Positions 32,082 to 42,450 of a stretch of DNA of 64,000 nucleotides are shown one piece after another (within the stretch, counting starts at the first letter, position 1; each line of letters opens with the position of its first letter). The stretch lies in assembly GCA_016718825.1 (NCBI GenBank), contig JADKCL010000024.1, forward strand, positions 77,002 to 141,001. The letters run 5' to 3'. The position numbers were made by a program, and so were the translations under genes. Origin of the DNA: Bacteroidota bacterium. Its GTDB lineage: Bacteria; Bacteroidota; Bacteroidia; J057; JADKCL01. Under the pieces are notes generated by a model. That model ran no database searches. It saw only the letters and a program-made list of their open reading frames with translations, and had not been told where the DNA came from.

Positions 32082-34082
32082 TTAATGGTAAGATACGGGG
32101 ATTCTTAATGTGATCCTTGTGCCGCCCTCCGGCAATTGTTCGGCGAGCACCTCCCCTTCACTTCCCAAGCGTTCGAGGGTGATTTTCATGCCCTTGCTTT
32201 CGTGGCCGATCGAATTGGCTTTGGTGCTGCGCGAAGTTTCAATCCCAATGCCGTCGTCGACCACGGTGCAAATCAAGGTATTGTCCTGTTCGCCCATCTT
32301 CAGGTGAATGCCGACTTTCCCTTTGCCTGCCGAGGGCAAAATCCCGTGCCAAATGGCATTTTCGACAAAGGGCTGCAAAATCAAGGGTGGCAAATGGGTG
32401 TTGTGGATGTCAATGTCTTCATCTACCGTGATTTCGTGGTCCAATTGGCCTTCCAACCGGGCCTCCTCCAACCGCAGATAAAGTTGCAGCGTCTCCAATT
32501 CGGCGGCGAGGGAGATGCTTTCACTCCCGCTATGGTCCAGAATTTTGCGCAAAATGGTCGCAAAATCGCTCATATAATCGCCGGCGCGGTCCAAGTCGCC
32601 CTCGACATACAGCCTTTGAATGGAATTGAGGCTGTTGAAGATAAAATGCGGATTCATCTGCGCCCGGAGCGCCCGTTGCTCCAATGCCCGCTTTTTGAGG
32701 TTGAATTCGGCGGCTTCTTGGGCCATCTTCAGCTCGGCGTTGCGCTTACGGAAATATTGAAAAAGGGCAATCACGGCCAAAATCAACAACAAGGCGATCG
32801 CCGAGGTCGCAAACACGATCAACCACAAAGCACTTTTTTCGGCCTTGGACTCTGCATTCGCGGTCCGTTCTTGCAGCAAGAGCAGCTTCTGCGCATTTTG
32901 CTCCACTTCAAACTCCACCCGCAACCGCGAAATTTCCGACGTCGCTTTGTCCAATTGTAGCGAATCCTGCAATTCACGGAGCGCCTGATTGTACTGCAGT
33001 GCCTCGTCGGCCATTCCCTTCAGAATGTACACTTCCACAAGATTCCCCAACGATTCCAACACCGTTTCCGGGCGGTCGATCGATTTCCCCAATTCCACTG
33101 CGCGCAGGCTATTTTCCAGTGCGAGGTCCAGGTTGCCATTGGCGCGGTAGGCGTTTCCCAGATTGTTGTAACAGTCTGCCACCACGCCGGGCTGCCCTGA
33201 TACAATCGCCAATTCCTTGGCCTTTTCGCTCATGGCAATCGAGTTGGCATAGTCCTTCTCACAAAAATAAGCGCTCCCGAGGTTCAGGTACTTGGGCGAA
33301 AGGTTACCACCTGATTCCAGTGCCTTCGCGGTTTCGATGGCTGTGCGGTAATGTTGTTTGGCCTTGTCGCATTGGTGCTGATGCAAATAGACGTTTCCGA
33401 TGGCGTCCTCGGCGGCGGCATAGTTGGCCAAATCCCCCGCCTCGAAATGCAGGGCACTCGAATGTTGGAAATAGGTCATTGCCGAATCGTAACTGCCGAT
33501 CTTGAAATAGGTGATGCCAAGGTTGTATTCGCAGTCGCGGATATCGCTGCCAATTTGGTCCTGCTGCGCCATATCCAGCGCTTTCAATTGCACCCTGACC
33601 GAATTCAGATAGTCGCCCTGGATTTCGTAAACGATGCCGGCATTCAAAAAAGCCTGAAACAACGACTTGCGCAAACCCGCATTCGCAGCTTCAATACCAC
33701 CGAGTTTGAAGCATTCCAAGGCGCTGTCCAACTTGCTTTCGAGCAAATAACATTGCCCGACCACTTGATAGCTGCTTGCGATTCCACGTTTGTAATCCAG
33801 CCGAATCGACAATTCCAAGGCCCGTTTGGCATAGAGGATTGCCTGCTCCGCGTCTTCGTAGCGAAGGTAATTGGCGATTTTCTTGAGGCCAAGCACGGTG
33901 TTGGTATCCGCGGGCAATCGGGTCACGGCCTGTTTGAGGCTGTCAAGGTAATGCTGATCCTGCCCCTTTACCTTTGAATGACCAACCCAAAGCAGCACCA
34001 TCATGAGCAGCAAACGACCAAACCCGCTGCTGCCAAAAGGCAACAACCGCATTTTCCGCGTCCAAGCGAAGGGGGTTTTCAT
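32082..34082 (-). CDS. TPR sensor histidine kinase, LytS type
   Basis: About 666 residues from the ATG at 34082; an ATG at 34151 would add an unlikely leader. A membrane or signal segment (GRLLLMMVLLWVG) is followed by about eight tetratricopeptide repeats in the periplasm (for example DCYNNLGNAYRANGNLDLALE). Next come a transmembrane helix (LWLIVFATSAIALLLILAVIALF), a coiled-coil stretch, and a His_kinase domain. The phospho-acceptor His lies in MNPHFIFNSLNSIQ, and the N-box is PFVENAIWHGI with later G-rich ATP lid residues. This is the common Bacteroidota sensor layout. The signal sensed is unknown. It pairs with the adjacent LytTR regulator. Confidence 0.92.
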   Translation of the reverse strand: MKTPFAWTRKMRLLPFGSSGFGRLLLMMVLLWVGHSKVKGQDQHYLDSLKQAVTRLPADTNTVLGLKKIANYLRYEDAEQAILYAKRALELSIRLDYKRGIASSYQVVGQCYLLESKLDSALECFKLGGIEAANAGLRKSLFQAFLNAGIVYEIQGDYLNSVRVQLKALDMAQQDQIGSDIRDCEYNLGITYFKIGSYDSAMTYFQHSSALHFEAGDLANYAAAEDAIGNVYLHQHQCDKAKQHYRTAIETAKALESGGNLSPKYLNLGSAYFCEKDYANSIAMSEKAKELAIVSGQPGVVADCYNNLGNAYRANGNLDLALENSLRAVELGKSIDRPETVLESLGNLVEVYILKGMADEALQYNQALRELQDSLQLDKATSEISRLRVEFEVEQNAQKLLLLQERTANAESKAEKSALWLIVFATSAIALLLILAVIALFQYFRKRNAELKMAQEAAEFNLKKRALEQRALRAQMNPHFIFNSLNSIQRLYVEGDLDRAGDYMSDFATILRKILDHSGSESISLAAELETLQLYLRLEEARLEGQLDHEITVDEDIDIHNTHLPPLILQPFVENAIWHGILPSAGKGKVGIHLKMGEQDNTLICTVVDDGIGIETSRSTKANSIGHESKGMKITLERLGSEGEVLAEQLPEGGTRITLRIPVSYH

Positions 34083-34349
34083 CGAGGGGATTCGAAATTC
34101 AAAACTGCTACCGCGCAGGCCAAAAGACGGCCGACAGACCGCATCCTGCAAAACAAATGAAACTCCTGCATTGGGTCAAGCCAAACAAGGTTTAGTATTT
34201 GGTGGTGTTGATGCCGTAAGCGGGCGCATTGTTTGAGCATCCGGGAAACACCCGTCCATTCCTGAACAATCCCGACCATTCCTGAACTTCTGCACCACAT
34301 TCGCATCCAATTCCGATATCCTTGCCCTGAATATCGATCTATAATTTGT

Positions 34350-36236
34350 ATGAGAATCACATTTACGTTTTTCTTTGTTGCCCTTTTTGGACTTTCCGCT
34401 GCGAAGGCGCAGACGTTTCAATGGGCGAAACAATTGGGGGGTATCAGTTCGCAGAAAGGCACCTCGGTTGTCGTGGATGGTGATGGCAATGTCTATTCCA
34501 CCGGCTATTTCTACGATACCACGGATTTTGATCCCGGAGTGGGCGTTTATCACATGACATCCAATGGTACCTTGGGAGCATCCTATATTTCCAAATTGGA
34601 TGCTGTCGGCAACTTTGTCTGGGCAAAAAAAGTCCAAACCAACAGCCAGACTTGGGCTTGGGGCATCGACCTTGACCAAAACAACAATGTCTATGTCACA
34701 GGCCAGTTTGCAGGTACCGGGGACTTTGACCCGGGAGCCGGAACTTTTAATATGACATCCGCATACGGTGCGCAAATTTTTGTTTTGAAGCTGGATGCTG
34801 CAGGCGAATTCGTTTGGGCCAAAAATTTCATTACCAATGGATTATCAGGTGGCGAAAGTGTAGGAAAACGCATCAAAATCGATCCCTTGGGCAATATCTA
34901 CACGGCGGGATACTTTGTGGATACCGTGGACTTTGATCCAGGTGTTGCTACCTTTCAGCTCGTTTCCAACGGAAATATTGATATTTTCATCTCAAAACTC
35001 GATGCTTCCGGCAATTTCGTTTGGGCAAAAAGCTTTGGAGGCATCGACAGGGACGAAGTTTACGATTTGGAACTCGATGATGTTGGAAACGTCTATACCA
35101 CGGGAGGCTTCAAAGACAGCGTCGATTTTGATCCGAATGGCCCCGCCTTTGACTTGTATTCATTTGGCAGTGAAGTTTTTATATCCAAACTGGACGCCTC
35201 GGGCAACTTCGTATGGGCCAAACATTTTGAGGGTGGTGCCGGGGACTATTATGGCCAAGGAATTGCCCTGGATGCCGATCTCAATGTCTATACGACTGGC
35301 TATATCAACAGCAGCGTCGATATGGACCCGGGTCCAAATTCACTTTACATGGGAAGTGGCATTGGTGTGATTTTCGTTTCAAAATTGAATGCCAATGGGG
35401 ATTATGCTTGGGCCAAAGTCCTACCCACCTCCGGCTTTGGCTACGGCAATGCCATAGCGGTCAATGCCAACAGCGAAGTTTACATTACAGGTGGATTTAT
35501 GGGCAATGGGGATTTTGATCCCGGTGCAGGCACCACGACCTTGACTGCAGTGGGCAACATGGACGTTTTCATCCTGAACCTTGACAGCGCCGGCGGATTC
35601 ATGAACGTCTGGCAAATGGGCAGTAGCACAACCGATCGTGGCGAATCGATCTTCGTGGATGCAACCAGCAGTATTTACACCACGGGGACTTTTGGCGATT
35701 CCGCAGATTTTGACCCCGGCGCAGGGACACTGACATTGACCTCGATGGGTAATTTTGATTCTTTTGTTCAGAAAATCGGGAATTGTCTTCTGAATACCAG
35801 CGTGACAGTAAGCGGCAATACGCTCTCTGCCAACCAACCAGGCGCCTCCTACCAATGGATGGATTGCAACCTGTTTGCCCCGGTTTCAGGCGCGAATGGT
35901 CAGAGCTTTACGCCGAATGCAAGCGGCAACTACGCTGTGATCGTGAGCCAAGGCACTTGCGCGGACACATCCACCTGCACGACGGTCACGATCACGCAGA
36001 CAGACGATGCCTTGGCAGCCGCTGCCATTCAGGTTTACCCCAATCCCGCAACGGAAACCCTGAATATCCAATCGCTGGAAGTCATTGAATCCATTACCCT
36101 CACCAACATGTTGGGGGCTGTGGTACAAATGGAAACCACCCATCGTTTTTCGGTCGCGGCGCTGCCGCAAGGTGTTTATGTGCTGCGCATTCAGACGGCG
36201 TCGGGAATGAAAAATGCACGGTTTATGAAGCGTTAA
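34350..36236 (+). CDS. SBBP-repeat T9SS-secreted protein
   Basis: 628 residues with a signal peptide (MRITFTFFFVALFGLSAAKAQ). About eight repeats of the form GNVYSTGYFYDTTDFDPG ... ISKLDASGNFVWAKSF are SBBP beta-propeller repeats. Then come an Ig-like stretch (TVSGNTLSANQPGASYQW) and a T9SS tail (IQVYPNPATETLNI ... KNARFMKR). It is predicted to be secreted and attached at the outer membrane. The function is not known; such propellers are thought to mediate binding. It stands alone, divergent from the histidine kinase gene. A similar protein is encoded at 42642-44396. Confidence 0.85.
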   Translation: MRITFTFFFVALFGLSAAKAQTFQWAKQLGGISSQKGTSVVVDGDGNVYSTGYFYDTTDFDPGVGVYHMTSNGTLGASYISKLDAVGNFVWAKKVQTNSQTWAWGIDLDQNNNVYVTGQFAGTGDFDPGAGTFNMTSAYGAQIFVLKLDAAGEFVWAKNFITNGLSGGESVGKRIKIDPLGNIYTAGYFVDTVDFDPGVATFQLVSNGNIDIFISKLDASGNFVWAKSFGGIDRDEVYDLELDDVGNVYTTGGFKDSVDFDPNGPAFDLYSFGSEVFISKLDASGNFVWAKHFEGGAGDYYGQGIALDADLNVYTTGYINSSVDMDPGPNSLYMGSGIGVIFVSKLNANGDYAWAKVLPTSGFGYGNAIAVNANSEVYITGGFMGNGDFDPGAGTTTLTAVGNMDVFILNLDSAGGFMNVWQMGSSTTDRGESIFVDATSSIYTTGTFGDSADFDPGAGTLTLTSMGNFDSFVQKIGNCLLNTSVTVSGNTLSANQPGASYQWMDCNLFAPVSGANGQSFTPNASGNYAVIVSQGTCADTSTCTTVTITQTDDALAAAAIQVYPNPATETLNIQSLEVIESITLTNMLGAVVQMETTHRFSVAALPQGVYVLRIQTASGMKNARFMKR

Positions 36237-36422
36237 GCGGCGAATCGGCATTTTTGTTCTTCGAAGAGCAGCAAGTCCGAATTTTACAACATTGGCTGCC
36301 TTGTTTGCACACAAGATTGCTCCTCCATCGCGCGAGGCAGTCATGGTAAAAAATAGATGCAAGAAATGGGTATCGCGTTCCCAATCTTCTGATATTTGTC
36401 CAAAGAACGATCGGAAGAGAGT

Positions 36423-37379
36423 ATGAAAAAAAGCACGACGCTCGGTCACAGTACCGTGAGTATTCATCGTATCGGCCTAGGCTGCATGGGCATGTCGGAG
36501 TTTTATGGATCCTTTGACGAGGCCGAATCCATTCACACCCTGCACAAGGCCATCGACTTGGGCGTCAACTTTTTTGATACGGCAGACATGTATGGCAGCG
36601 GCGCCAATGAACAACTCTTGGGAAAGGCCTTCAAAGGGCGCTGGAATCAGCTCTGTTTGGCGACCAAATTTGCCGTCATGCGTGGGCCCAATGGCGAATT
36701 CCTGGGAGTGAATGGAAAGCCGGATTACATTCGGCAGGCTTGCGACCAAAGTCTGCAACGATTGGGCGTCGAGGCGATCGATTTGTATTACATGCACCGC
36801 AAAGATCCGCAGGTAGAGATCGAAGAAATCGTGGGCACCATGGCTGAGCTCGTCAAGCAGGGAAAGGTGAAGTACATCGGTCTTTCTGAGGTAGATCCGG
36901 AAACGTTGCGCCGAGCGCATGCCGTGCATCCGATTTCGGCCCTGCAAACGGAATATTCGTTGTGGAGCCGTGAGCCGGAACAAGAATTGTTGGCGGTCTG
37001 CCGCGAATTGGGCATCACCTTTGTCGCCTACAGCCCCTTGGGACGCGGCTTTTTAAGCGGTGCAATTCAGAGCCGTGCTGATTTTGAGCAAGGGGATTTC
37101 CGACTAGTCAATCCTCGTTTTACCGACGAGGCCATCCAGGAAAATCTGAAATTTGTCGAGGTGATCCGGGAGATAGCCCAAAACAAGGGCGTGACCACCG
37201 CACAAGTGGCCCTCGCTTGGATCCTGACTCAAAACGATGAAATCACGACGATTCCCGGAACCAGGAAGGTCCATCGCTTGGAAGAGAATCTGGGTGCCTA
37301 CAACGTGGAATTGACAGCCGCCGATTTGGCGATCATTGCAGGAATGTACTGCGACGACGGTCGGGGCGCGCGGCATTGA
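36423..37379 (+). CDS. Aldo/keto reductase
   Basis: 318 residues from the ATG at 36423, preceded by a purine-rich GAAGAGAG ribosome-binding site; an upstream ATG at 36396 lacks one. The (beta/alpha)8 signature is clear: LGCMGMSEFYG, then FFDTADMYGSGANEQLLGKA with catalytic Asp and Tyr, LATKF with Lys, and DLYYMHRKD with His. The C-terminal part has QTEYSLWSREPE and NADPH-binding features (TIPGTRKVHRLEENLGA). It should reduce aldehydes or ketones with NADPH; the substrate cannot be told. It is cytoplasmic and not obviously linked to its neighbours. Confidence 0.93.
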   Translation: MKKSTTLGHSTVSIHRIGLGCMGMSEFYGSFDEAESIHTLHKAIDLGVNFFDTADMYGSGANEQLLGKAFKGRWNQLCLATKFAVMRGPNGEFLGVNGKPDYIRQACDQSLQRLGVEAIDLYYMHRKDPQVEIEEIVGTMAELVKQGKVKYIGLSEVDPETLRRAHAVHPISALQTEYSLWSREPEQELLAVCRELGITFVAYSPLGRGFLSGAIQSRADFEQGDFRLVNPRFTDEAIQENLKFVEVIREIAQNKGVTTAQVALAWILTQNDEITTIPGTRKVHRLEENLGAYNVELTAADLAIIAGMYCDDGRGARH

Positions 37380-37581
37380 ACGGGGCAAAGAGGGCGTTTT
37401 CCATCATCGCAGAATTTGATCCAAGCGCAATCGGGACCTTCATCATTGATGCTGCTCCCGTCCTGCCCTGATCTACCTGAAACGCAAAACAAGGCCAATT
37501 GGAACTGAGATCCGAACGGATCGCGCGCTCCATGACCTCCACCTAGCGCAGCCAAGCGGCAAAATCATCCCCTTGGCAGCC

Positions 37582-37905
37582 TCAGAAATTGTCTTTGGGG
37601 CCCATGCTCGCAACGGCATCCACGCGCTGCCCTTCCCAAATCCGGCGGAGGAGATAAAAGAGTCCCACGGAACAGAGGATTCCGAAAGGCATCGCGATCA
37701 AACCCACCACGAAGTCGTTCATGTCGTCGAGCGTGCCCGGGCTGAAGATTTCGAGGGTGATGCCGAGCAAAATGCCAAACAAAAAGGTGCCTGCGTAATA
37801 GGTCACGACCCCCAAAATGGCAAATGGCCAGGGGCTTTTTTCGTAAGTGTTGGCCAAATCGTAGAATCTCTTGCCAATAAAGTAAAGTAGAATGAGTCCT
37901 AGCAT
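37582..37905 (-). CDS. Small integral membrane protein
   Basis: 107 residues with three hydrophobic helices (MLGLILLYFIGKRFYDLA, FAILGVVTYYAGTFLFGILLGITLEIF, FVVGLIAMPFGILCSVGLFYLLRRIW). The polar linker (SPGTLDDMNDF) and C-terminal tail are short. No family was recognised. It stands alone on the minus strand. Confidence 0.6.
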   Translation of the reverse strand: MLGLILLYFIGKRFYDLANTYEKSPWPFAILGVVTYYAGTFLFGILLGITLEIFSPGTLDDMNDFVVGLIAMPFGILCSVGLFYLLRRIWEGQRVDAVASMGPKDNF

Positions 37906-38243
37906 GGTATTATCCAGTTAAAGAGGTTTCACTTGAGGTAAATGCGCCAACTTCCGACCAAAGCACAACAAGGGAAAAGGAATGCACCTCCCGGCTTGCC
38001 CAATGGTTCATCAACTGTGCGGCCATGAAGTTACAAAAGGTCGCGGGAATTGCAAGGTGGGGAATGGGGTGCAATTGCAAATGATGCCCTCCCTCCTATT
38101 GGCCAATGCCAATCTGCCCTTGTTTTCCGTTGCTGCTGAAGAATTTGCCATCATCCTAATGCACACACAAAGTCCGAAAGTGCCCTCAGCAGTTTGCCAA
38201 ATCACGTGGCAGGGCCTATCTTAGACGATATTTCAGATCAGCA
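37906..38243. other. Divergent intergenic region
   Basis: Short open frames exist on both strands but none has a credible ribosome-binding site or composition. It separates the membrane protein from the following plus-strand gene. Confidence 0.35.
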
Positions 38244-38552
38244 ATGGCGCGGCAAAGGTTGAATGTTGGTGACATATTTGAATTGCCTGATGGCCATCTC
38301 GTCATCGGTCTTTACACGCGCAGTGATGAACTTCGGGATCAGTGGAGGAACACCCCGATTCCGGATGTAAAGTCCCAATACGAAGGGAAAAAGATTCATG
38401 TCTTTGGCGAAGGCTATCAGTTTGAAACCGAAGTACTTGATGTTGACATTTCCAATTCGATTGCCGACTTCAAGAATGTCTTCCTGAAATTGGACAACAA
38501 TGAATGGACGAAGCGGATTCAGATTGATGATGCGGTGGAAGTGGAGGTGTGA
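38244..38552 (+). CDS. Hypothetical protein, 102 residues
   Basis: A soluble acidic protein (MARQRLNVGDIFELPDGHLVIGLY ... EVLDVDISNSIADFKNVFLKL). The spacing of short strands suggests a small beta-barrel, but no family was recognised. The frame and codon pattern look genuine. It is monocistronic. Confidence 0.55.
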   Translation: MARQRLNVGDIFELPDGHLVIGLYTRSDELRDQWRNTPIPDVKSQYEGKKIHVFGEGYQFETEVLDVDISNSIADFKNVFLKLDNNEWTKRIQIDDAVEVEV

Positions 38553-38616
38553 CGCAGGGTAAATCGATCTAAATTGCGACAATCAACCAGCGCAATATGC
38601 AAGTGAACAAGCCACA

Positions 38617-38814
38617 TCAGATGTTGGTTACGCAAGGTTTGATCCTCAAACCCATGAGCGCTTCCCAACCACCCTCCGCATCGGCCGCGCGGCCCACTTT
38701 CGCTGCCGCCATGCTGGTTCCAATGGTATTGAACGATACAGCCTCGCGGGCCTCCTTTTTATCGGCGAGTTCGTAGATGTGAAAACTGCCTTGCCGGGCT
38801 TCACCAATATTCAA
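38617..38814 (-). CDS. Possible small protein, 65 residues
   Basis: This frame overlaps the end of the next gene by 14 bp (MNIGEARQGSFHIYELADKKE ... GLRIKPCVTNI). It may be a separate small gene. It could also be a chance frame. The composition is plausible but nothing was recognised. Confidence 0.3.
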   Translation of the reverse strand: MNIGEARQGSFHIYELADKKEAREAVSFNTIGTSMAAAKVGRAADAEGGWEALMGLRIKPCVTNI

Positions 38815-39766
38815 ATTCCCTTCTCAATGTATTTGTAGTCTTCCATAAACCTGATTCTCCGGTTTTCAGTTCCTGGGTGAGCAGTTGTTCTTGCGCATCA
38901 TAGCGTAAACGACAGTGGGTGGAATTTGGGGTATGATGTGAAGTGAGGATACTTTCTGTCAATTTCCCGTCCGTGTCGTAGCTAAATTCCTCCGATTCCC
39001 GCTGAGAACCCATTCGAAGTTCGCGCGTGGCCATTTGGGAGCCTTGATAGGTCCAAGCCTCAATTTCGGTCGTATCGATTTTTCCTCGCCCGAAAGAAAG
39101 AACGAGCTTTTGAATCAGATGATTCTCCTTGTCATAAGCATACTTTGTCCTCGTCTCACCTGCAACGCCCCGAATCGTTCGGATGGTTTCCTGCAAACAG
39201 CCAGACGCATCGTATTTGTACTTGGTTCCGCCGACATTCATTCCGGTTTCGTCAAATTCATTCATTTCCAGGACATCCCCGTTGGGTGCTAAATTCTCTT
39301 CCATCATCAGGAAGGTGGGACCTGCCAATCTAGCCATCAAGGGTGCATGCTCATGCCAAGCTTCACGCGTTTTTGGGAACCCGTTGACGGAACAGCCGTT
39401 GTTCAGGTCTGCATAATCTGGAAGGATGGACGTTACAACTCCTTTGTAGGTGGCTGCTCGTTGCGTTCGGGCTTCGGGTGTTTCATACTTTTCGATTACT
39501 TGTAAAGTGCCAGCCTGCACGGTACACTCCAGCCTGCAAATTGAATCGCCGCTGTACCGAACCGTTGTGATGCACAATGCTTCGAATATTCCATTGTATT
39601 TCCAGAAGATCAACCTCCCCTCCCGATCAAAATGCCGAACTGCAGAGACTTTCCCATTGTTGTAGGTACGTTCAACCTTCACACCGGACTTTGGTGCCGA
39701 CGATTGCGCAGTTGCGCTCCCGATGCAAGTCAGAATAACGACGACGGCAAAAACGAATGATTTCAT
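38801..39766 (-). CDS. Secreted YD/RHS-like repeat protein
   Basis: 321 residues with a signal peptide (MKSFVFAVVVILTCIGSATAQ). Degenerate repeats such as FDETGMNVGGTKYKYDASGCLQ and YAYDKENHLIQKLVLSF resemble the YD/RHS-type or MORN-like repeats of many Bacteroidota exported proteins. There is no T9SS tail. The last ~12 residues may be frame-shifted: a one-base change near 38860 would give the more typical ending FMEDYKYIEKGI. The role is unknown. Confidence 0.6.
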   Translation of the reverse strand: MKSFVFAVVVILTCIGSATAQSSAPKSGVKVERTYNNGKVSAVRHFDREGRLIFWKYNGIFEALCITTVRYSGDSICRLECTVQAGTLQVIEKYETPEARTQRAATYKGVVTSILPDYADLNNGCSVNGFPKTREAWHEHAPLMARLAGPTFLMMEENLAPNGDVLEMNEFDETGMNVGGTKYKYDASGCLQETIRTIRGVAGETRTKYAYDKENHLIQKLVLSFGRGKIDTTEIEAWTYQGSQMATRELRMGSQRESEEFSYDTDGKLTESILTSHHTPNSTHCRLRYDAQEQLLTQELKTGESGLWKTTNTLRREFEYW

Positions 39767-40094
39767 GTTTCAAATTAGTTTGATGGATGAAGATAGCTGG
39801 CTAAGATTGGATAAGCAAATATGCTTGGTGTGGTTGGAAACGGAATTTCAGCCATGACTCGTTTTAAATCAATACAATGCAAGAAAAATTCTGCCTAAAT
39901 TGGTACTGCGTGCAACTGTATCAAAATCCCTCGGTTATTCTTGCGGTTAACAGTTGGCTGAAAAGGCTTACGCTGTTGCCCCCTCGTAGATGTGCCGGAA
40001 CGCGGGACTGAATTGGGCACAATGCTGAGATGGCCTTTTGATACTGCGGCAAATCTGTTTCTTCTTCGAAGGGAACCCATTATTGAGATAAAAA
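39767..40094. other. Divergent intergenic region
   Basis: It lies between the divergent genes at 39766 and 40095 and is likely to carry promoters for both. No clear consensus or other feature was seen. Confidence 0.35.
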
Positions 40095-42281
40095 ATGAGA
40101 ATCTTTTACACCTTCCTTCTGATCTGCTTATGCCTCACGGGCATGGCTCAAACAAATGTGCGCGGCTGGTACGCCAAAGGTCAAGTGTGGATCGTATGGG
40201 AAGATGTCCCGCCGACACCGGAGACTTACGCCATCTATTCCAGTCCAAGCCCGTTTACGAGCACGAACGCTGCCGCGCTCACGGGCAGGCTGTTTGAGGA
40301 GGAATGGCTCCCATTCGCAGGTCGGGAACAAATCGCGCCCAATGCCACCTACCGCATTCCCAATGACTCGGGCAGTACCTATCAGTTGCTGAGCAATGAA
40401 GGCGTGTTTGTCTTTACGCCGCATCAGCAGGGGCAGCTGTATTTTGCCGTTGTGAAATGGGGCGATACGGCAGCTGTGGCCGGCGTCAACCGCACGGCCA
40501 CGGCGGTCACATTCCAATACGATCCGATCGGCGACCCCGTGCAATGTCACCACCAAGGTTCGTTTGCCTCTCCTTTTGCGCCGGCTTATACCTGCCATGC
40601 CTATTATATGTGGGCGGATGGTCGGCAAAATCAATGGGAAGGCCGACCGGATTTTCCCGTAATGGCCAACGACTACAAAAATGGGATGCCCAGCATGTTT
40701 TTGGTGAGCGCGCCCCCGAGTTTGGATACCACGGTCGCGATTCCCGAAACCGTTTGGCTGCATGGCGGTGGCGGTACAGCCCATCAATCGATTGCCGGTT
40801 CGCGGCCCATTGTAGGCATTCTCCCCAACAAAGGCATCTTGGTCGCGCACAACGACGATCTTTTTGGCTACCGCGGCGCGAATCCACCTTCTACGGAACA
40901 TGTTTCTACGCACTTTGGATGGCGCACCACTTGGAATCCGTTTGACACCAACAATTATGGTTTGACCAACGATACAGTGGTAAATTATACACAGCGACGG
41001 TACCATTGGATTGATCAGTGGCTGATTGAGAATTGGAATGTGGATCCTGCGAATATCAACATCAATGGCCACAGCATGGGTGCTTATGGTTCGACGGCCA
41101 TGGCGAAGTCTTATCCGGAACATTATGCTACGCTGACAGCCTTTAACAATGGTTTTGAGGGCATTGTCGCGGATACCGGAGCCGCTGTTTTGTATGGTAT
41201 CAATCCGCCGATGGCGCCAACGCCATTGCGCGACCGGAGTGGAGCCACCGTTTTGCTCGGGACTGTGTTTGATATTACGCACCGCAATGCCGCGGCCCGT
41301 GATTTCCCCTTGATCCGGATATTCAACAGCAAAAATGACCTCGATGGAACAATGAAATGGGATGCTTTGATCGTTCAACAATTCAAGGAAGCCGACTCCT
41401 TGGGTTTTGGGGCACAACTGAATTGGAGCGAACGCGCACACGGGATTGACACGGGTCCTGCCTACTCTGACCATTGGCATCACGGAAATTTTCCGACGAC
41501 GCAAACCGCCATGGACAATGTTGCCGTCGAAGAAACCTTCCGGTCCGACCGGTCTTTTCCGGCATTCTTCAACCATCGGTACGACCCGCTCAACAATGAT
41601 CCCGGCGATGGTACGCCCGGCACGTTTCCCGCAGGCGATGGCGACGATTGGGGCACTTGGGGTGGATGGCACCGTTGGCAATGGGACAGCATCACCGACA
41701 TTCCGAGCACTTGGTCAGTGACAGCTTGGTTGGAGTCGAATGCCGTTTTCATCGATGACAATTGCCCGCTTCCGGAACTGACGTCAGAGTTATCGATCCG
41801 CAAACCGCAACAATTCAAGCGTGCTTCCGGAACACAGTTGGATTGGACCGTGAAGGAATATGGTACAGACAGCCTGCTACAAAGCGGATGGGTAATGGTA
41901 TTTCCCGATTCTGTTGTTGTGCTCCCAATGGTCACCGTCTATCCGGAAAACATTCGGAAAGTTGTCATTACCGTGGAGGATCATGCGATGTCCAGCGAAG
42001 ACGGCCTGGCAGCGAACGTTTTCCATTCCGTAAAAATCTTCCCGAATCCATCTACGGCCGGCGCCCAATTGGAAGTAGCTGTGGCAAGAGGCGTCGAATG
42101 TGAAATCAAGGCGATCGCATTGGACGGAACATCTTCGGCCTTCACGACGCGCCTTTCGCCCGGAAAAAATCAGGTTTCGTTGTCGCCATTTGATGCATTG
42201 CCCTCGGGTTTTTACGTGATTGAGATCCTGGCGAATGGAAAAAGGGAGGTGCGTAAGTGGGTGAAGGTAGTTTGCAATTAG
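40095..42281 (+). CDS. T9SS-secreted alpha/beta-hydrolase (esterase-like) protein
   Basis: 728 residues with a signal peptide (MRIFYTFLLICLCLTGMAQ). An N-terminal beta domain (residues about 20-220) precedes an alpha/beta-hydrolase core. WLHGGGGTAHQSIAG looks like the oxyanion-hole strand, GHSMGAYGSTAMAKSYPEHYA is the nucleophile elbow, and HGIDTGP may hold the catalytic His. A C-terminal beta domain and T9SS tail (KIFPNPSTAGAQLEV ... EVRKWVKVVCN) follow. It is likely an extracellular esterase or peptidase of this fold; the substrate is unknown. It is monocistronic. Confidence 0.75.
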   Translation: MRIFYTFLLICLCLTGMAQTNVRGWYAKGQVWIVWEDVPPTPETYAIYSSPSPFTSTNAAALTGRLFEEEWLPFAGREQIAPNATYRIPNDSGSTYQLLSNEGVFVFTPHQQGQLYFAVVKWGDTAAVAGVNRTATAVTFQYDPIGDPVQCHHQGSFASPFAPAYTCHAYYMWADGRQNQWEGRPDFPVMANDYKNGMPSMFLVSAPPSLDTTVAIPETVWLHGGGGTAHQSIAGSRPIVGILPNKGILVAHNDDLFGYRGANPPSTEHVSTHFGWRTTWNPFDTNNYGLTNDTVVNYTQRRYHWIDQWLIENWNVDPANININGHSMGAYGSTAMAKSYPEHYATLTAFNNGFEGIVADTGAAVLYGINPPMAPTPLRDRSGATVLLGTVFDITHRNAAARDFPLIRIFNSKNDLDGTMKWDALIVQQFKEADSLGFGAQLNWSERAHGIDTGPAYSDHWHHGNFPTTQTAMDNVAVEETFRSDRSFPAFFNHRYDPLNNDPGDGTPGTFPAGDGDDWGTWGGWHRWQWDSITDIPSTWSVTAWLESNAVFIDDNCPLPELTSELSIRKPQQFKRASGTQLDWTVKEYGTDSLLQSGWVMVFPDSVVVLPMVTVYPENIRKVVITVEDHAMSSEDGLAANVFHSVKIFPNPSTAGAQLEVAVARGVECEIKAIALDGTSSAFTTRLSPGKNQVSLSPFDALPSGFYVIEILANGKREVRKWVKVVCN

Positions 42282-42290
42282 AAGTTAGCA

Positions 42291-42450
42291 GGTAGCAGTT
42301 GGGAATTGGAAATGATCGTTGCTTGGGCGATGCTCATTAAAAGTGGCATTGCCGACATGGCGGAACTTGGCGTTTGAATGCGCTTGATTCCGCAAGGTAC
42401 ACCTTCAAGGAGGCCTGGACGAAAACGCCCGTCTTTGACGACGATTCCTC
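42291..42450 (+). repeat. Chimeric partial copy of the DUF3943 gene region
   Basis: This segment matches two separate parts of the region further right: 44404-44500 (TGGGAATTGGAAATGATCG and onward) and 44774-44840 (GATTCCGCAAGGTACACC and onward). The two are fused at a shared CGCTT. It is thus a decayed duplicate of the start of the DUF3943 gene with an internal deletion of about 278 bp. It does not encode a protein. Confidence 0.75.

Noticed and set aside
40128..41681. 517-codon minus-strand frame opposite the esterase-like gene
   Set aside because: Overlaps fully a gene with signal peptide, GHSMG motif and T9SS tail; the antisense product has no domain pattern.
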